From positions 517,772-581,771 of the forward strand of contig DAKJ01000018.1 in NCBI GenBank assembly GCA_002496565.1: a stretch of DNA of 64,000 nucleotides. Direction: 5' to 3'. Source of the stretch: Methanosarcina sp. UBA289. Its GTDB lineage: Archaea; Halobacteriota; Methanosarcinia; Methanosarcinales; Methanosarcinaceae. This document shows, piece after piece, positions 50,718-59,518 of this stretch (positions within the stretch are counted from its first letter, which is position 1; each line of letters starts with the position of its first letter). The position numbers and the translations under genes are program-made. Below the pieces are notes generated by a model. It saw nothing but the letters and a program-made list of their open reading frames with translations, ran no database searches and had not been told where the DNA came from.

Positions 50718-50873
50718 TAAAATTAAATACATTCCAATACAGATAACTTCTTCGATATATTATAGAAACTTCAAATTAATTAAAAACTGATTAGGCGTTT
50801 AAAAGTAATTTTTCAGCATTAAAAGAGTTAGTGGGAGTTCAACAGGATAAGTAAGGAAAATCCAGGGGATAGT

Positions 50874-51545
50874 ATGATACCGAAAGTAGTTATTCACAAC
50901 AGTATAAGTCTCGACGGCTCTACTACTGGCTTCGAAGCAAATATTGAAGTTCACTATAAAATCCTGAGCAGTTATCAGCCCGATGCCATGATAGTAGGCT
51001 CAAACACTGCAAAAACTGGAACTCAGTTCTTCTGCGAAAAAATTCCACCTGAAGAGGAATCGGACTTCAAAAAACCTGAAATCCAACCCGACGATCCCAG
51101 GGCATACTGGCTAATTGCTGACTCAAGAGGAATCCTTGAAGGGTTAATGCATGTTTTCAGGCGTTCCGAGTTCAGCAAAGATGTAATTGTTCTTGTTTCG
51201 GAAAAGACTCCTGAAGCTTATATAAATTACCTTAAAGAAAGAAATTATGATTTCATTCAGACCGGAGCAGATCGTGTAAACATCAGACAGGCACTGGAGA
51301 TTGCAAACGAAAAGTACGGTTTTGAACTTGTAGTTTCGGATAGCGGTGGGATACTGAATAGCATTTTACTCGAACAGGATCTCGTCGAGGAAATCAGCCT
51401 GATTCTTACCCCTGAGATTGTAGGGAAAAATGGGACAAACCTTTTCAGGAATCTTGAGAAAAGCGGGATTCAGCTTGGACTTTTAAAAAATGAAATTGTG
51501 GAAAAGAAATATGTACGTCTGGTTTACAGGGTTTTGAAGAAGTGA
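50874..51545 (+). CDS. RibD C-terminal-like NADPH reductase
   Basis: 223 residues, DHFR-like fold. ISLDGSTTG near residue 11 and the strand VIHNS are the start of the family; VVSDSGGILNSILLEQDLVEEI near 153-174 is the NADPH-binding block; ILTPEIVGKNGTNLF follows. Related enzymes reduce the ribosylaminopyrimidine in riboflavin and methanopterin synthesis (ArfC/RIB7). The sequence is closer to generic RibD-C proteins, so the exact substrate is uncertain. GGGGAT precedes the ATG. Stands alone. Confidence 0.78.
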   Translation: MIPKVVIHNSISLDGSTTGFEANIEVHYKILSSYQPDAMIVGSNTAKTGTQFFCEKIPPEEESDFKKPEIQPDDPRAYWLIADSRGILEGLMHVFRRSEFSKDVIVLVSEKTPEAYINYLKERNYDFIQTGADRVNIRQALEIANEKYGFELVVSDSGGILNSILLEQDLVEEISLILTPEIVGKNGTNLFRNLEKSGIQLGLLKNEIVEKKYVRLVYRVLKK

Positions 51546-51583
51546 AAGAGCTGGAAACTGTAGTTCTGAATACAGACAAATAA

Positions 51584-52126
51584 TCAATCCTTGTGCCCTT
51601 GAGCTCCTTCTGCGTCATGTTCTCCTACGTCTTTTACATATGCATACAGGTGGTGCGAATATAGGACAAAACCAAGCATCGCTTGTATGTATTCTCTTGC
51701 CGCATCCACATCATTGTCATCGTAATTCTTCTTAGCTATTGCGTTTCTGAATCTTTTTTGCAGTTCTTCTTCAACTGTATGCAACAATAAGTCAATTACT
51801 TCTTTTGCATCTCCTTCTTCAATAGCTTTTTCCGCTTTTGGAACTACTGGACCCCAATCAAGCCCTGCGGGCTTCAGTCCCGTATAAGGCGCCCTTTCCC
51901 CTGCTCTATGCAGACGCACAACAGTTTCAAAGAACCAATAATCTGCAAGCTCCGCAGCTTCCTTGCCAAGTTTTCTTACATTCAGAGTTTTCTCAAAAGC
52001 ATTCTTAATATCGTCCTCGGCTTCTTTCGGTGCCCAGGGAAGTATAAGATTGATATTCCCTGTTTCCAAAGCCATTTTTGCTGCCTTAACAACAGGCCCA
52101 TCCATTGTATCACAATGTGGTGGCAA
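51584..52126 (-). CDS. DUF6448-family protein, short copy
   Basis: 180 residues, TTG start behind AGGAGG with seven bases spacing. It begins directly with the conserved HCDTMDGPVVKAA block and contains HRAGERAPYTGLKPAGLDWGP (about 72-92). The neighbour at 52204 has a signal peptide before the same block, so this copy is a cytoplasmic or leaderless paralogue. Function unknown. The two genes are 77 bases apart, in tandem, and are similar through most of their length. Confidence 0.75.
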   Translation of the reverse strand: MPPHCDTMDGPVVKAAKMALETGNINLILPWAPKEAEDDIKNAFEKTLNVRKLGKEAAELADYWFFETVVRLHRAGERAPYTGLKPAGLDWGPVVPKAEKAIEEGDAKEVIDLLLHTVEEELQKRFRNAIAKKNYDDNDVDAAREYIQAMLGFVLYSHHLYAYVKDVGEHDAEGAQGHKD

Positions 52127-52203
52127 ACCCTTTCCTCCTGGAAATTTTTATTTATCCTTACTCAGCATAATATTTATGCAAGAGCCTCGTAGAACTACTT
52201 TAT

Positions 52204-52842
52204 TCATTTAGCAGAGGCCATCTTTGTCTCTTCAGCATGGATCTGTATTTCTCCACTCTCGTTATCTGCTTCTATATAGTGGCCTTCTGCAGGAGCTGTA
52301 GCAGCTTCGTAGACTCTTTCCACATAGTGAATGAACGGGACATAGGTCTCAACATATTCTCTGCCGGCACTGACGTTATCTGCGCTGAAATTCTTCTTTT
52401 CCATTACTTTACTGAATTCTTCGCGAGTTCCATTCTCCGTTGCATCGGTTAAGAGCTTTACAAGCTTATCAGGCGAACCGGTTTCAAGAGCTTCATCGGC
52501 GGCAGGAATTGCAGGTCCCATATCAAGCCCTGCAGGTTTCAAGCCGGTATAAGGCGCTCCTTCTCCTGCTCTATGCACACGTACCAGAGTTTCGAAGAAA
52601 TACATGTCTGCAAGCTTCTTAGCTTCCGGACTCAGTTTCCTGACAGCGATGGTGTTGTTAAAGGCTTCTTTAATCTGGGCTTCGTCCTTCTCTGGAACCC
52701 AGATTAAGACCAAGTTTACATTTCCCGTTTCCAACGCTTCCTGGGCCGCCTTGACAACCGGGCCGTCCATAGTATCACAATGTGCGCTTACAGGCGTCGT
52801 AACTGCAATTCCCAAGATAACCAAAAATGCTGTAAATAGCAT
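52204..52842 (-). CDS. DUF6448-family protein with signal peptide
   Basis: 212 residues from MLFTAFLVILG. A signal peptide or membrane anchor (about 1-20, ending near VSA) is followed by HCDTMDGPVVKAAQ and HRAGEGAPYTGLKPAGLD, the DUF6448 core. The start is unsure: the best ribosome site (GAGGGGGT) lies 27 bases before this ATG, next to an ATA, so translation may start upstream. It is the upstream member of the tandem pair with the 51584 gene. The role is unknown; many family members sit in metal- or redox-related settings. Confidence 0.72.
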   Translation of the reverse strand: MLFTAFLVILGIAVTTPVSAHCDTMDGPVVKAAQEALETGNVNLVLIWVPEKDEAQIKEAFNNTIAVRKLSPEAKKLADMYFFETLVRVHRAGEGAPYTGLKPAGLDMGPAIPAADEALETGSPDKLVKLLTDATENGTREEFSKVMEKKNFSADNVSAGREYVETYVPFIHYVERVYEAATAPAEGHYIEADNESGEIQIHAEETKMASAK

Positions 52843-53284
52843 AGTATATGCTCTTATAGCATTACCCCCTCTTGACAAACTTACTATAGTTTTTATGTGA
52901 GAATCCAAACTAAAATTCCAAATTATACAGTCTGGAATTAATAGTTTTATATAACCAATTGAATAAATAATTTTTGACTCTTACTTATTTCGGAAGACTC
53001 CTGAAACATCTTACAAAGAAGAGCTTTATCATAGAAGAAATACTGTATACCTTACTGTACCTGTGTAGCTTTTGCTGTTATAAAAAGTACATTCTACGTG
53101 CTTTGCAATATCATCAAGATAGAAAATTGGATTTCATAGTTACTGCCCCAGGATTTTGCATAAGATGAAAATCTATTTTTGCATAACATGAGGGTATTTT
53201 TGATAATGTTTGTGGGTTTTCACACTATATAATTTATGCTTTCCCTTAGAAACTACTTTAAGGAATCAAGATTTAAATTTCAAT
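52843..53284. other. Spacer between the DUF6448 and TrmB genes
   Basis: About 440 bases of divergent promoter DNA; AT-rich, TATA-like runs near 52945-52975, and no supported gene. A plus-strand frame leading into the TrmB gene is only its 5' leader. Confidence 0.4.
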
Positions 53285-54106
53285 ATGCAAAAGACTAAGC
53301 TTCTGAAGGAAATTGGCCTAAGTGCTTATGAATCGGCTATCTATCTTTCTCTTCTGAAATTAGGCGTTTCCGAAGCAAGTACTATCTATAAGGATGCAGA
53401 GGTACCCTATGGGAAAGTCTACAGCGCCCTTGATTCCTTGGTAGAAAAGGGTTTTGTTGAAGTCCAGCGTTCAAGACCCAAAAAGTTCAGGGGAGTCAAG
53501 CCAGACATTGCTTTAGATAGAGTTATTAAAAAAAAGGAATCTGAAGTCGAAAAAGAACTGGAGGCTTTGAAGCTTAAGACTGATGAATTAAAAAAGATAC
53601 TAATGACTACCTCATCTCTTAAAACAAAAGATGAGATATTCTGGGCAACTGCGGTCACTGAAACCGATATTAAAAAAGTTGTAATTTCTCTCTTCAGCGA
53701 AGCAAGAGAGTCGTCATGTGTAGTTCCTCACTCTCTAGGAATGCCAGTATTGACTGTAATATTTGATGAATTTGTAAGATCCCTTGAACGAGGGGTCAAA
53801 GTCAAAATGTTGGTTTCCCCACAGTTTAATAACTTTGTTTCTTTTCTTTCCAGAAAAGATGAAAAAACTTTAGAAGTATTGAAAAAAAACTTGGAAATCA
53901 GAGCCGTCAGAAGTACCAATTCGCATTTTGGGATCATTGACAATAATCTGGTGATATTACTTCAACCTCATCCCCTAGATAAAGACCGGCTCATTTCAGT
54001 TGTGAAAATCTGGGATGCTGATCTTGCCAAAAGCCTACGGAAAGAGTTCGATATAATGTGGAAAGTAGGGAAGATATTTGAGCTGGAAGAAAAGGCTACG
54101 GAATGA
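53285..54106 (+). CDS. TrmB-family transcriptional regulator
   Basis: 273 residues from MQKTKLLKEIG. The N-terminal winged helix (LGLSAYESAIYLSLLKLGVSEASTIYKDAEVPYGKVYSALDSL) is the typical TrmB domain, followed by a coiled-coil stretch (about 80-115) and a phospholipase-D-like sugar or ligand domain (about 125-260). The family regulates transporters and metabolism in archaea. It is divergent from the DUF6448 genes, so they are its likely target, but no operator was identified. An upstream frame of 25 codons is leader. Confidence 0.85.
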   Translation: MQKTKLLKEIGLSAYESAIYLSLLKLGVSEASTIYKDAEVPYGKVYSALDSLVEKGFVEVQRSRPKKFRGVKPDIALDRVIKKKESEVEKELEALKLKTDELKKILMTTSSLKTKDEIFWATAVTETDIKKVVISLFSEARESSCVVPHSLGMPVLTVIFDEFVRSLERGVKVKMLVSPQFNNFVSFLSRKDEKTLEVLKKNLEIRAVRSTNSHFGIIDNNLVILLQPHPLDKDRLISVVKIWDADLAKSLRKEFDIMWKVGKIFELEEKATE

Positions 54107-54122
54107 ATAATTAATTTGGATT

Positions 54123-54396
54123 TCACATATGTCTCTTTCAGACTATACAATAACCTGTTGAACTCCTCATGCTTAAATGTCTCCATTTCTCAAAACCCTA
54201 CAATTTCAAAGGGCTTCAGTTAACCCCCTCAACCCTCTGAGTTAGACGAGCATTAGCTATTGGAAAAAAGTCGTTATCCTCTTTCTCTATATGCCGGTAA
54301 AAAGTTGGACACACTCTTGAACTCTTAACTATCGTTGATAGTGCCTCAGAATCTCATATTCTGGAAACGGCCTCATCTATCTTCTTTACGTACTTC
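54123..54396 (-). pseudogene. Hemerythrin (HHE)-domain gene remnant
   Basis: The minus strand reads KKIDEAVSRI, then after an in-frame TGA, TFYRHIEKEDNDFFPIANARL, a hemerythrin iron-binding helix pair. A frame change then gives the C-terminal ETFKHEEFNRLLYSLKET. The frames are broken by at least one stop and one shift. Hemerythrin-like proteins bind dioxygen or iron. The remnant lies between the TrmB regulator and the cupin gene, with no neighbour that needs it. Confidence 0.6.
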
Positions 54397-54515
54397 CCTG
54401 TTCATTTACCTACAATCTACAGCAATGAATGCCATGAATTGCCCGAAAACCTGAATACCTCTTTTTGAAGAACGACCATATCCCCAGATTCCAAAATTTA
54501 ATACTAATACACTAG

Positions 54516-54553
54516 ATGCGAGTTACAAACCGAGTATAATGGCTATATACCAA
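54516..54553 (+). promoter_or_regulatory. 38-bp promoter element, copy 1 (cupin gene)
   Basis: Matches 56076-56113 at 34 of 38 bases, and all four differences are transitions. The element ends in GGCTATATACCAA, a TATA-box-like core. It lies 118 bases before the cupin start. Confidence 0.65.
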
Positions 54554-54670
54554 GTTTCAGAATGGAATCTGGGATATAAAGGATAGCCAAAAAAATAATT
54601 TTCAAAGTCACTTACATGACCGGCATAATGCTGAAAAACACAAAAATTGTTGTCAAAAGGAGTAAATGAA

Positions 54671-55009
54671 ATGAAAGTTGTTGAAATGAAATCCGCACCT
54701 GAAAAGCCGAACCCTAACAATGTAAGCGTCCGGGTGCTCTATGATACGGAACATGCTCAGGCAGCACATATAGAACTCAAGCCAGGGGAGTCCTTAAGAA
54801 AACACATCACTCCCACAGACGTCTTTTTCTATATTCTTGAGGGAAAAGGTGTTGTTGAGATTGGTGACGAACAACAGGAAGTCAGCAAGGACATGTTAAT
54901 AGATAGTCCTGCAAATATCCCCCACCGCCTCCTGAACCCCGGAGATGATATCTTCCGGGTGCTGGTCGTAAAAGCACCAAGGCAAACTGCATCTACACGG
55001 CTGCTGTAA
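54671..55009 (+). CDS. Small cupin-domain protein
   Basis: 112 residues from MKVVEMKSAP, with AAAGGAG upstream. A single cupin barrel: HIELKPGESLRKHITPTDVFFYILEGKG (metal-binding His/Glu region, about 33-60) and a second motif with NIPHRLLNPGDD near 88. The metal ligands are partly changed, so it may or may not be an enzyme. No partner identified. Shares the promoter element of 54516-54553 with the S-layer-like gene at 56133. Confidence 0.8.
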   Translation: MKVVEMKSAPEKPNPNNVSVRVLYDTEHAQAAHIELKPGESLRKHITPTDVFFYILEGKGVVEIGDEQQEVSKDMLIDSPANIPHRLLNPGDDIFRVLVVKAPRQTASTRLL

Positions 55010-55134
55010 AGTGTATAGCAAGTGGGAGAACAGTTATAAAAAAGCTCAAAAATATGGGTTATTTACTCTGAGAAGATACAGATCGCAAACAAAGAAACTA
55101 AAAACAGGACAGATAAGACACAAATGGGGTAAAC

Positions 55135-55557
55135 ATGTCTACAGAAGAAAACAAAGCAATAGTTCGCCAATTCTTTGAAGAAGGCCCTTCTAAAGGAAAT
55201 CTAAGCATCGCTGACATATTGTTATCACCTGATTTCTCTATACATGGTCCTCTTCCTGCATCTCCTGGAATCGAAGGAATGAAAGAAATAATTACCACAT
55301 GCAGGGCAGCCTTTGAGCACCTTAATGTTACAATTGAGGATATGATTGCCGAGGGTAATAAAGTGGCTGTTCGTTTCACAGCTCGCGGCGTACATAAAGG
55401 TGATTTTATGGATTTGTCGGCTACAGGCAAGCCAATAACCATGACTGGTATAGAGATCTTCCGCATTAAGGGCGGTAAGATTACTGAGATATGGGGCGAG
55501 GCTAACCTTTTTGGGCTGATGCAACAGCTAGGGATTATTCCTGCACCTAGGAACTAA
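55135..55557 (+). CDS. SnoaL-like (NTF2-fold) ester cyclase family protein
   Basis: 140 residues, one domain. EENKAIVRQFFEEG, LLSPDFSIHGPLPASPGIEGMKE and FTARGVHKGDF are the hallmarks of SnoaL-like polyketide cyclase proteins, common single-domain proteins of uncertain role outside polyketide synthesis. The ATG has a purine-rich leader (GGGGTAA). No polyketide genes nearby, so the name should not be taken as function. Confidence 0.82.
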   Translation: MSTEENKAIVRQFFEEGPSKGNLSIADILLSPDFSIHGPLPASPGIEGMKEIITTCRAAFEHLNVTIEDMIAEGNKVAVRFTARGVHKGDFMDLSATGKPITMTGIEIFRIKGGKITEIWGEANLFGLMQQLGIIPAPRN

Positions 55558-56132
55558 GATAAAAAATAGATACACGTTCGTAGCAGGTTTTAAAGTAGAT
55601 TTTAGGGTATAAGGATAGGCAGATGATGATGTTGAGAATTTGTAGAGCTTCAGGATAGCAGCAATGCCTCAAAGATATCAGAAATTTGCATTAAGGTTAT
55701 CCAAAACCCCTTTTATTTAATTAAAAAGGAATCATTTTAAGCGTTTACATGTATAAGAATTTCTGGGGCAGAAATTAAAGATTTAATGTTATTGATTTTT
55801 GATTCCAACAGTGTAAGTTCTATATTATTGAATGGTGATTTAGAATCCTTCTTTCTGAAAACTGCTTTTCTGTCTTCCTTACAGAAGTCTTCCCCTATAA
55901 ACATCCACATATTTTTTATAATTAATAACAACTTCCAAGAAGAATCCAAATATGGCCCTTATCTTTGATATTTAGTCACAACCATAAATGCCATAATTAC
56001 CTGACACTAGACATTTCTTTTTGGAATCACTATCCTGTCCTTCAATTCCGATATTTGTGATGAGTAATACCCCCAATGTGAGTTGCAAACTGAGTATAAC
56101 GGCTATATACCAAACTCAGGTTCGATAGTAAT
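55558..56132. other. Spacer with the promoter of the S-layer-like operon
   Basis: About 575 bases. The last 60 contain copy 2 of the shared 38-bp element. Two short overlapping frames (55737-55949 minus, 55786-55968 plus) exist without ribosome sites; neither is supported. Otherwise AT-rich. Confidence 0.5.
56076..56113 (+). promoter_or_regulatory. 38-bp promoter element, copy 2 (S-layer-like operon)
   Basis: Same element as at 54516-54553; the TATA-like core is about 25 bases before the ATG at 56133, so this transcript may be nearly leaderless. Confidence 0.65.
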
Positions 56133-57557
56133 ATGAAATCAATTAATCCAAATAAAAAACAACGGGTCATAAAACAAAATACAGATTTCTCATTAGCCTC
56201 CCGTTTCCTGATCTCTTTATTGATGATAGTCATCCTTTTGACAAACCTAACTTCTGCAATTGTAGTTTCAGGAAACACTCATCTTGGAGTGGAAGTCTCT
56301 GAAATCTCCCCTAACCCTGCCAGACCGGGCGAAGATTTACTTATAAAAATTAATGTGGAGAATATTGGAGATGATCCCGCAAAAAACGTGATAGTCGGAA
56401 TTGAGGAAATTTCCCCTTTTATTTTTAAGTATAGTACCTCAGAGATTTATGGTTCCGGGACGAACACAGAACGCTTCTTTCAAATTGATCAGATCCGGCA
56501 GCGTTCAAAGGTAGAACTAAATTTCTATTTCAGAGTGGATGCAAATGCTGAATCTGGAGACTACCAGCTTGAATTTACTATAAAAGACGATAACGGAACA
56601 AGTTTTTCTAAAATAATTCCGATTCGGGTGGATGGAAACCCGGACCTTGTACTTACAGGCACTGAAATTCTTCCTGTAAACGAGGATAATTCGTCATCAG
56701 GAGCCATAGTTCCAGGACAGGAATTTTACCTCAGGACAGCAGTTAAGAACGCAGGAAACGGGGACGCAAAAAATGTCAGGGTAATGCTTGGCCTTAATGA
56801 GTCCTCACCTTTAATCCCATTGGAAGATAATGTTCACTTCGTTGAAAACCTGAGTACAGATAGCTCCGAAAATATATCATTCAAACTCCTTCTAGGCAGC
56901 AATGCACCTGTTCAGCCTTACAAGATACCCTTAAGGATAACGGCCTCAAATGACGCTGAAACCTTCCAGATAGACAAAATCCAGGAGATTGGAATTAACG
57001 TCCTTAACCGGGCAAAGATCGACATTTCAAGTCTAAAGTTTGATCAAGGGATGCCTGTAAAGGGGCAGCAGGTATCCATGATCTTGCGGCTTGAAAATGT
57101 AGGAGAAGGGGAAGCCCGCGCCGTTAAAGCCAGGCTTGAAGGGCTTGAAGGCGACGGAAGCACAAGCGCCTTCCTTGGGCGCCTGGAAAAGAATGATGAT
57201 GCCCCTGCAGTCTTCACTTTTGTCCCTGAAAAAGCGGGCGAGCAGGAAGTGACCCTCCTAATAGAATATGAGGATGATTTTGGAGAGCACCAGCTTAACG
57301 AAGACCTTAACCTCAACGTGCTCGGGAATAACTCAAAAATTCCTTCCGTGAAAGTTCCTTTCTTTATCCTTGTTATACCGGTTATTATAATATTTTTAGT
57401 AATAAGGAAAAGGAAGGTCTGTCCCAATTGGAAAAACTGCTCTCATGGAAAAGTCTGTCCGTGGGGACGTATGGGTTCTCTTGCCATTCGTTTTGGAAAG
57501 ATAAAGGGAAAAGTGAAGGGAAAAAAATCAGATAAACAAACTGAAAGAGGTGTCTGA
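56133..57557 (+). CDS. COG1361-like extracellular protein (CARDB-type repeats) with cytoplasmic tail
   Basis: 474 residues. An N-terminal signal anchor (about 26-46) is followed by three beta-rich repeats with the S-layer-related COG1361 pattern (EISPNPARPGEDLLIKINVENIG; IVPGQEFYLRTAVKNAG; KGQQVSMILRLENVG). A membrane helix (about 412-432) and a lysine-rich tail with a small cysteine cluster (CPNWKNCSHGKVCPW) follow. It is co-directional with and overlaps the FtsX-type permease, so it is probably a partner or substrate-binding protein of that ABC system. Confidence 0.82.
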   Translation: MKSINPNKKQRVIKQNTDFSLASRFLISLLMIVILLTNLTSAIVVSGNTHLGVEVSEISPNPARPGEDLLIKINVENIGDDPAKNVIVGIEEISPFIFKYSTSEIYGSGTNTERFFQIDQIRQRSKVELNFYFRVDANAESGDYQLEFTIKDDNGTSFSKIIPIRVDGNPDLVLTGTEILPVNEDNSSSGAIVPGQEFYLRTAVKNAGNGDAKNVRVMLGLNESSPLIPLEDNVHFVENLSTDSSENISFKLLLGSNAPVQPYKIPLRITASNDAETFQIDKIQEIGINVLNRAKIDISSLKFDQGMPVKGQQVSMILRLENVGEGEARAVKARLEGLEGDGSTSAFLGRLEKNDDAPAVFTFVPEKAGEQEVTLLIEYEDDFGEHQLNEDLNLNVLGNNSKIPSVKVPFFILVIPVIIIFLVIRKRKVCPNWKNCSHGKVCPWGRMGSLAIRFGKIKGKVKGKKSDKQTERGV

Positions 57558-58759
57558 TTATTCTTGAAAAAGAGAAAGTCTCCTTTTTCCTTGCAAGCCG
57601 CTCCATTATAAGAGGCAACAAAGGGATCACGACGTTTACGATTCTAGTCATGACCCTTATCTTTTTGCAGATTGTACTCTTTTCAAGTATTCTTGGCGGA
57701 GTTACGATTCAGTTCAATAAACTGATGGTGGATTACCAAACAGGAAACCTGGTCATAGAGCCCTCGGAAGAAGAAAAATATATCGAAAATACCTCATCCC
57801 TCCAGAAAAAAATAGAAGGACTTCCAGAAGTTATTGGGTCTTCAGCTCGTTTGAGAAATTCAGGAGTCATCAGTTATCAGGGAAAAGAAGTGGGAACTGC
57901 TATTTACGGTATTGATGCCGGGGACGAATCTCTGGTTACCCATCTGGAATCAGCCATGATCGACGGGGAATTTATAAGCCGCCTTGACCGGGGAGAGATA
58001 ATACTTGGGCGGGAAGTTTCTGGAGGGTATGGAGCTCTTATGGAATCCAAATCCCTTGGTGGGGTAGAGGTAGGAGATACTGTAGACGTCAAAATTGAAG
58101 GCATAAATCGCGAATTTCGAGTAAAGGGCATCTATAGCACTCTCTATTCCAATACCGACTCTTCGGCTTATGTTAACAAGGCAGATATGGAAGAAATCAT
58201 CGGCGTAAAGAACCGGGCGAATGAAATTGCCGTAAAAACTACTTCAGATATCAATGAAGGAGATGCTCGGATGAAGCTGCTTTCCCTGGGGATAAAGGAA
58301 GAGGTTCGGACTTGGCATGAGTTTGCAGGTATGCTGAAGACGATAGAAAATACCCTTACAATGCTCCGAAATGTTTTCAGTGCAATTGGCCTCCTGATCG
58401 CATTCGTGATCATCTTTGTTGTGATCTACGTAAACATTGTAAACAAAAAACGTCAGATTGGAGTCCAGAAAGCCATAGGAATTGATCAAAAAGTTATCGT
58501 TAACTCCTTTGTTATCCAGGCTATGCTCTATGCCTTCATTGGAATTATGCTGGGTTATCTCATCATGCATTACATCATAAGCCCTTATACTATCACTCAT
58601 CCCATCCAGATCGCCGTAGGCCCTATCAGCCTGATACTAGAAAATTTCGAAGCCTTAAGTCGAGCGGTTCTCCTCTTCCTGGCAGCTGTGATAGGTTCTT
58701 TCATTCCTGCCTATAAATTGTCTAAAAAAGGTCTTCTTGAATTAATATGGGGCAAATAA
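57557..58759 (+). CDS. FtsX/MacB-type ABC permease with probable non-ATG start
   Basis: A 369-residue frame begins with an ATG at 57650, but the same frame is open upstream and codes for a typical cytoplasmic lead (SFFLASRSIIRGNKG) that belongs to FtsX/MacB permeases. AGAGGTG lies about four bases before an ATT at 57557, in the stop of the preceding gene, so I place the start there (400 residues). ATT is unusual. One helix lies at the start, a large extracytoplasmic domain (about 60-260) follows, and three C-terminal helices end the protein. It works with the ATPase at 58772 and the extracellular protein at 56133. Confidence 0.65.
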   Translation: MILEKEKVSFFLASRSIIRGNKGITTFTILVMTLIFLQIVLFSSILGGVTIQFNKLMVDYQTGNLVIEPSEEEKYIENTSSLQKKIEGLPEVIGSSARLRNSGVISYQGKEVGTAIYGIDAGDESLVTHLESAMIDGEFISRLDRGEIILGREVSGGYGALMESKSLGGVEVGDTVDVKIEGINREFRVKGIYSTLYSNTDSSAYVNKADMEEIIGVKNRANEIAVKTTSDINEGDARMKLLSLGIKEEVRTWHEFAGMLKTIENTLTMLRNVFSAIGLLIAFVIIFVVIYVNIVNKKRQIGVQKAIGIDQKVIVNSFVIQAMLYAFIGIMLGYLIMHYIISPYTITHPIQIAVGPISLILENFEALSRAVLLFLAAVIGSFIPAYKLSKKGLLELIWGK

Positions 58760-58771
58760 AAATCAGGGATA

Positions 58772-59470
58772 GTGAATCAAATGGAGAATAATACAGAAAG
58801 TAATGTGATTATCGAAGCGCAGAATGTCACAAGGACATTTTGGATGGGAGAAGTTGAAGTTCGCGCCCTCCGCGATGTGAGCCTCAAGATCAAACGCGGA
58901 GAATTCGTAGCCATAATGGGGTCAAGTGGTAGTGGTAAATCTACGTTCTTAAATCAGCTAGGTCTCCTTGACATCCCTACCTCAGGAACCATTATTATCG
59001 ATTCTGTTGACACTTCCAGAATGTCCGAAAAAGAAAAAGGAGAATTTCGTCTACGCAACCTTGGCTATGTCTTCCAGGACTATGCCCTGCTGCCCGAACT
59101 TTCCGCAATTGAAAATGTATATCTGTCCCTAATGATGCAGGGTAAGAACAAAGAGGAATGCCAAAAGGCAGCCTCTGCGATGCTGATTGCCGTTGGGCTT
59201 GAAGACAGATTGAAGCAGTTACCCTCCAAAATGAGTGGAGGCCAGCAGCAACGAGTTTCGATTGCCAGGGCGCTTGCCCACAAACCAAGAGTTCTTTTCG
59301 CAGACGAGCCCTGTGCGAACCTGGACAGTACGGCTTCAAAGCAGGTTCTTGAGCTATTCAGGAAGTTCAATAAAGAGGAGGAGCAGACGATTGTAATGGT
59401 CACGCATGAGGACTGGCATGTGGAGTACGTTGACCGGATAATAAGGTTGAAGGATGGTGTGTTAGAGTAA
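58772..59470 (+). CDS. MacB/LolD-type ABC ATPase
   Basis: 232 residues. Walker A GSSGSGKST near residue 50, Q-loop YVFQDYALLPE near 91, signature MSGGQQQRVSIARAL near 152, Walker B LFADEPCANLDS near 174. It is the LolD/MacB group that powers FtsX-type permeases by mechanotransmission. It follows the permease by 12 bases and ends the operon at a strong terminator hairpin (59472-59518). The GTG at 58772 or the ATG at 58781 may be used. Confidence 0.93.
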   Translation: MNQMENNTESNVIIEAQNVTRTFWMGEVEVRALRDVSLKIKRGEFVAIMGSSGSGKSTFLNQLGLLDIPTSGTIIIDSVDTSRMSEKEKGEFRLRNLGYVFQDYALLPELSAIENVYLSLMMQGKNKEECQKAASAMLIAVGLEDRLKQLPSKMSGGQQQRVSIARALAHKPRVLFADEPCANLDSTASKQVLELFRKFNKEEEQTIVMVTHEDWHVEYVDRIIRLKDGVLE

Positions 59471-59471
59471 T

Positions 59472-59518
59472 AAAAAGATGGGAAGGGAGAAACATTAAAT
59501 GCATCTTCCCATCTTTTT
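59472..59518. terminator. 14-bp perfect hairpin terminator
   Basis: AAAAAGATGGGAAG (59472-59485) and CTTCCCATCTTTTT (59505-59518) are exact inverted repeats with a 19-base spacer, ending in a T run. It lies right after the ABC ATPase stop and also faces the hybrid-cluster protein remnant. Confidence 0.85.

Larger units (their letters stand above)
54107..54670. other. Spacer with hemerythrin remnant and cupin promoter
   Basis: About 560 bases: the decayed hemerythrin-like gene (54123-54396), then the shared 38-bp promoter element (54516-54553), then the leader of the cupin gene. Confidence 0.5.

Noticed and set aside
55737..55968. Two overlapping short frames on opposite strands (70 and 60 codons)
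   Set aside because: Neither has a ribosome site or recognised motif, and overlap makes at least one chance; kept only as a note.
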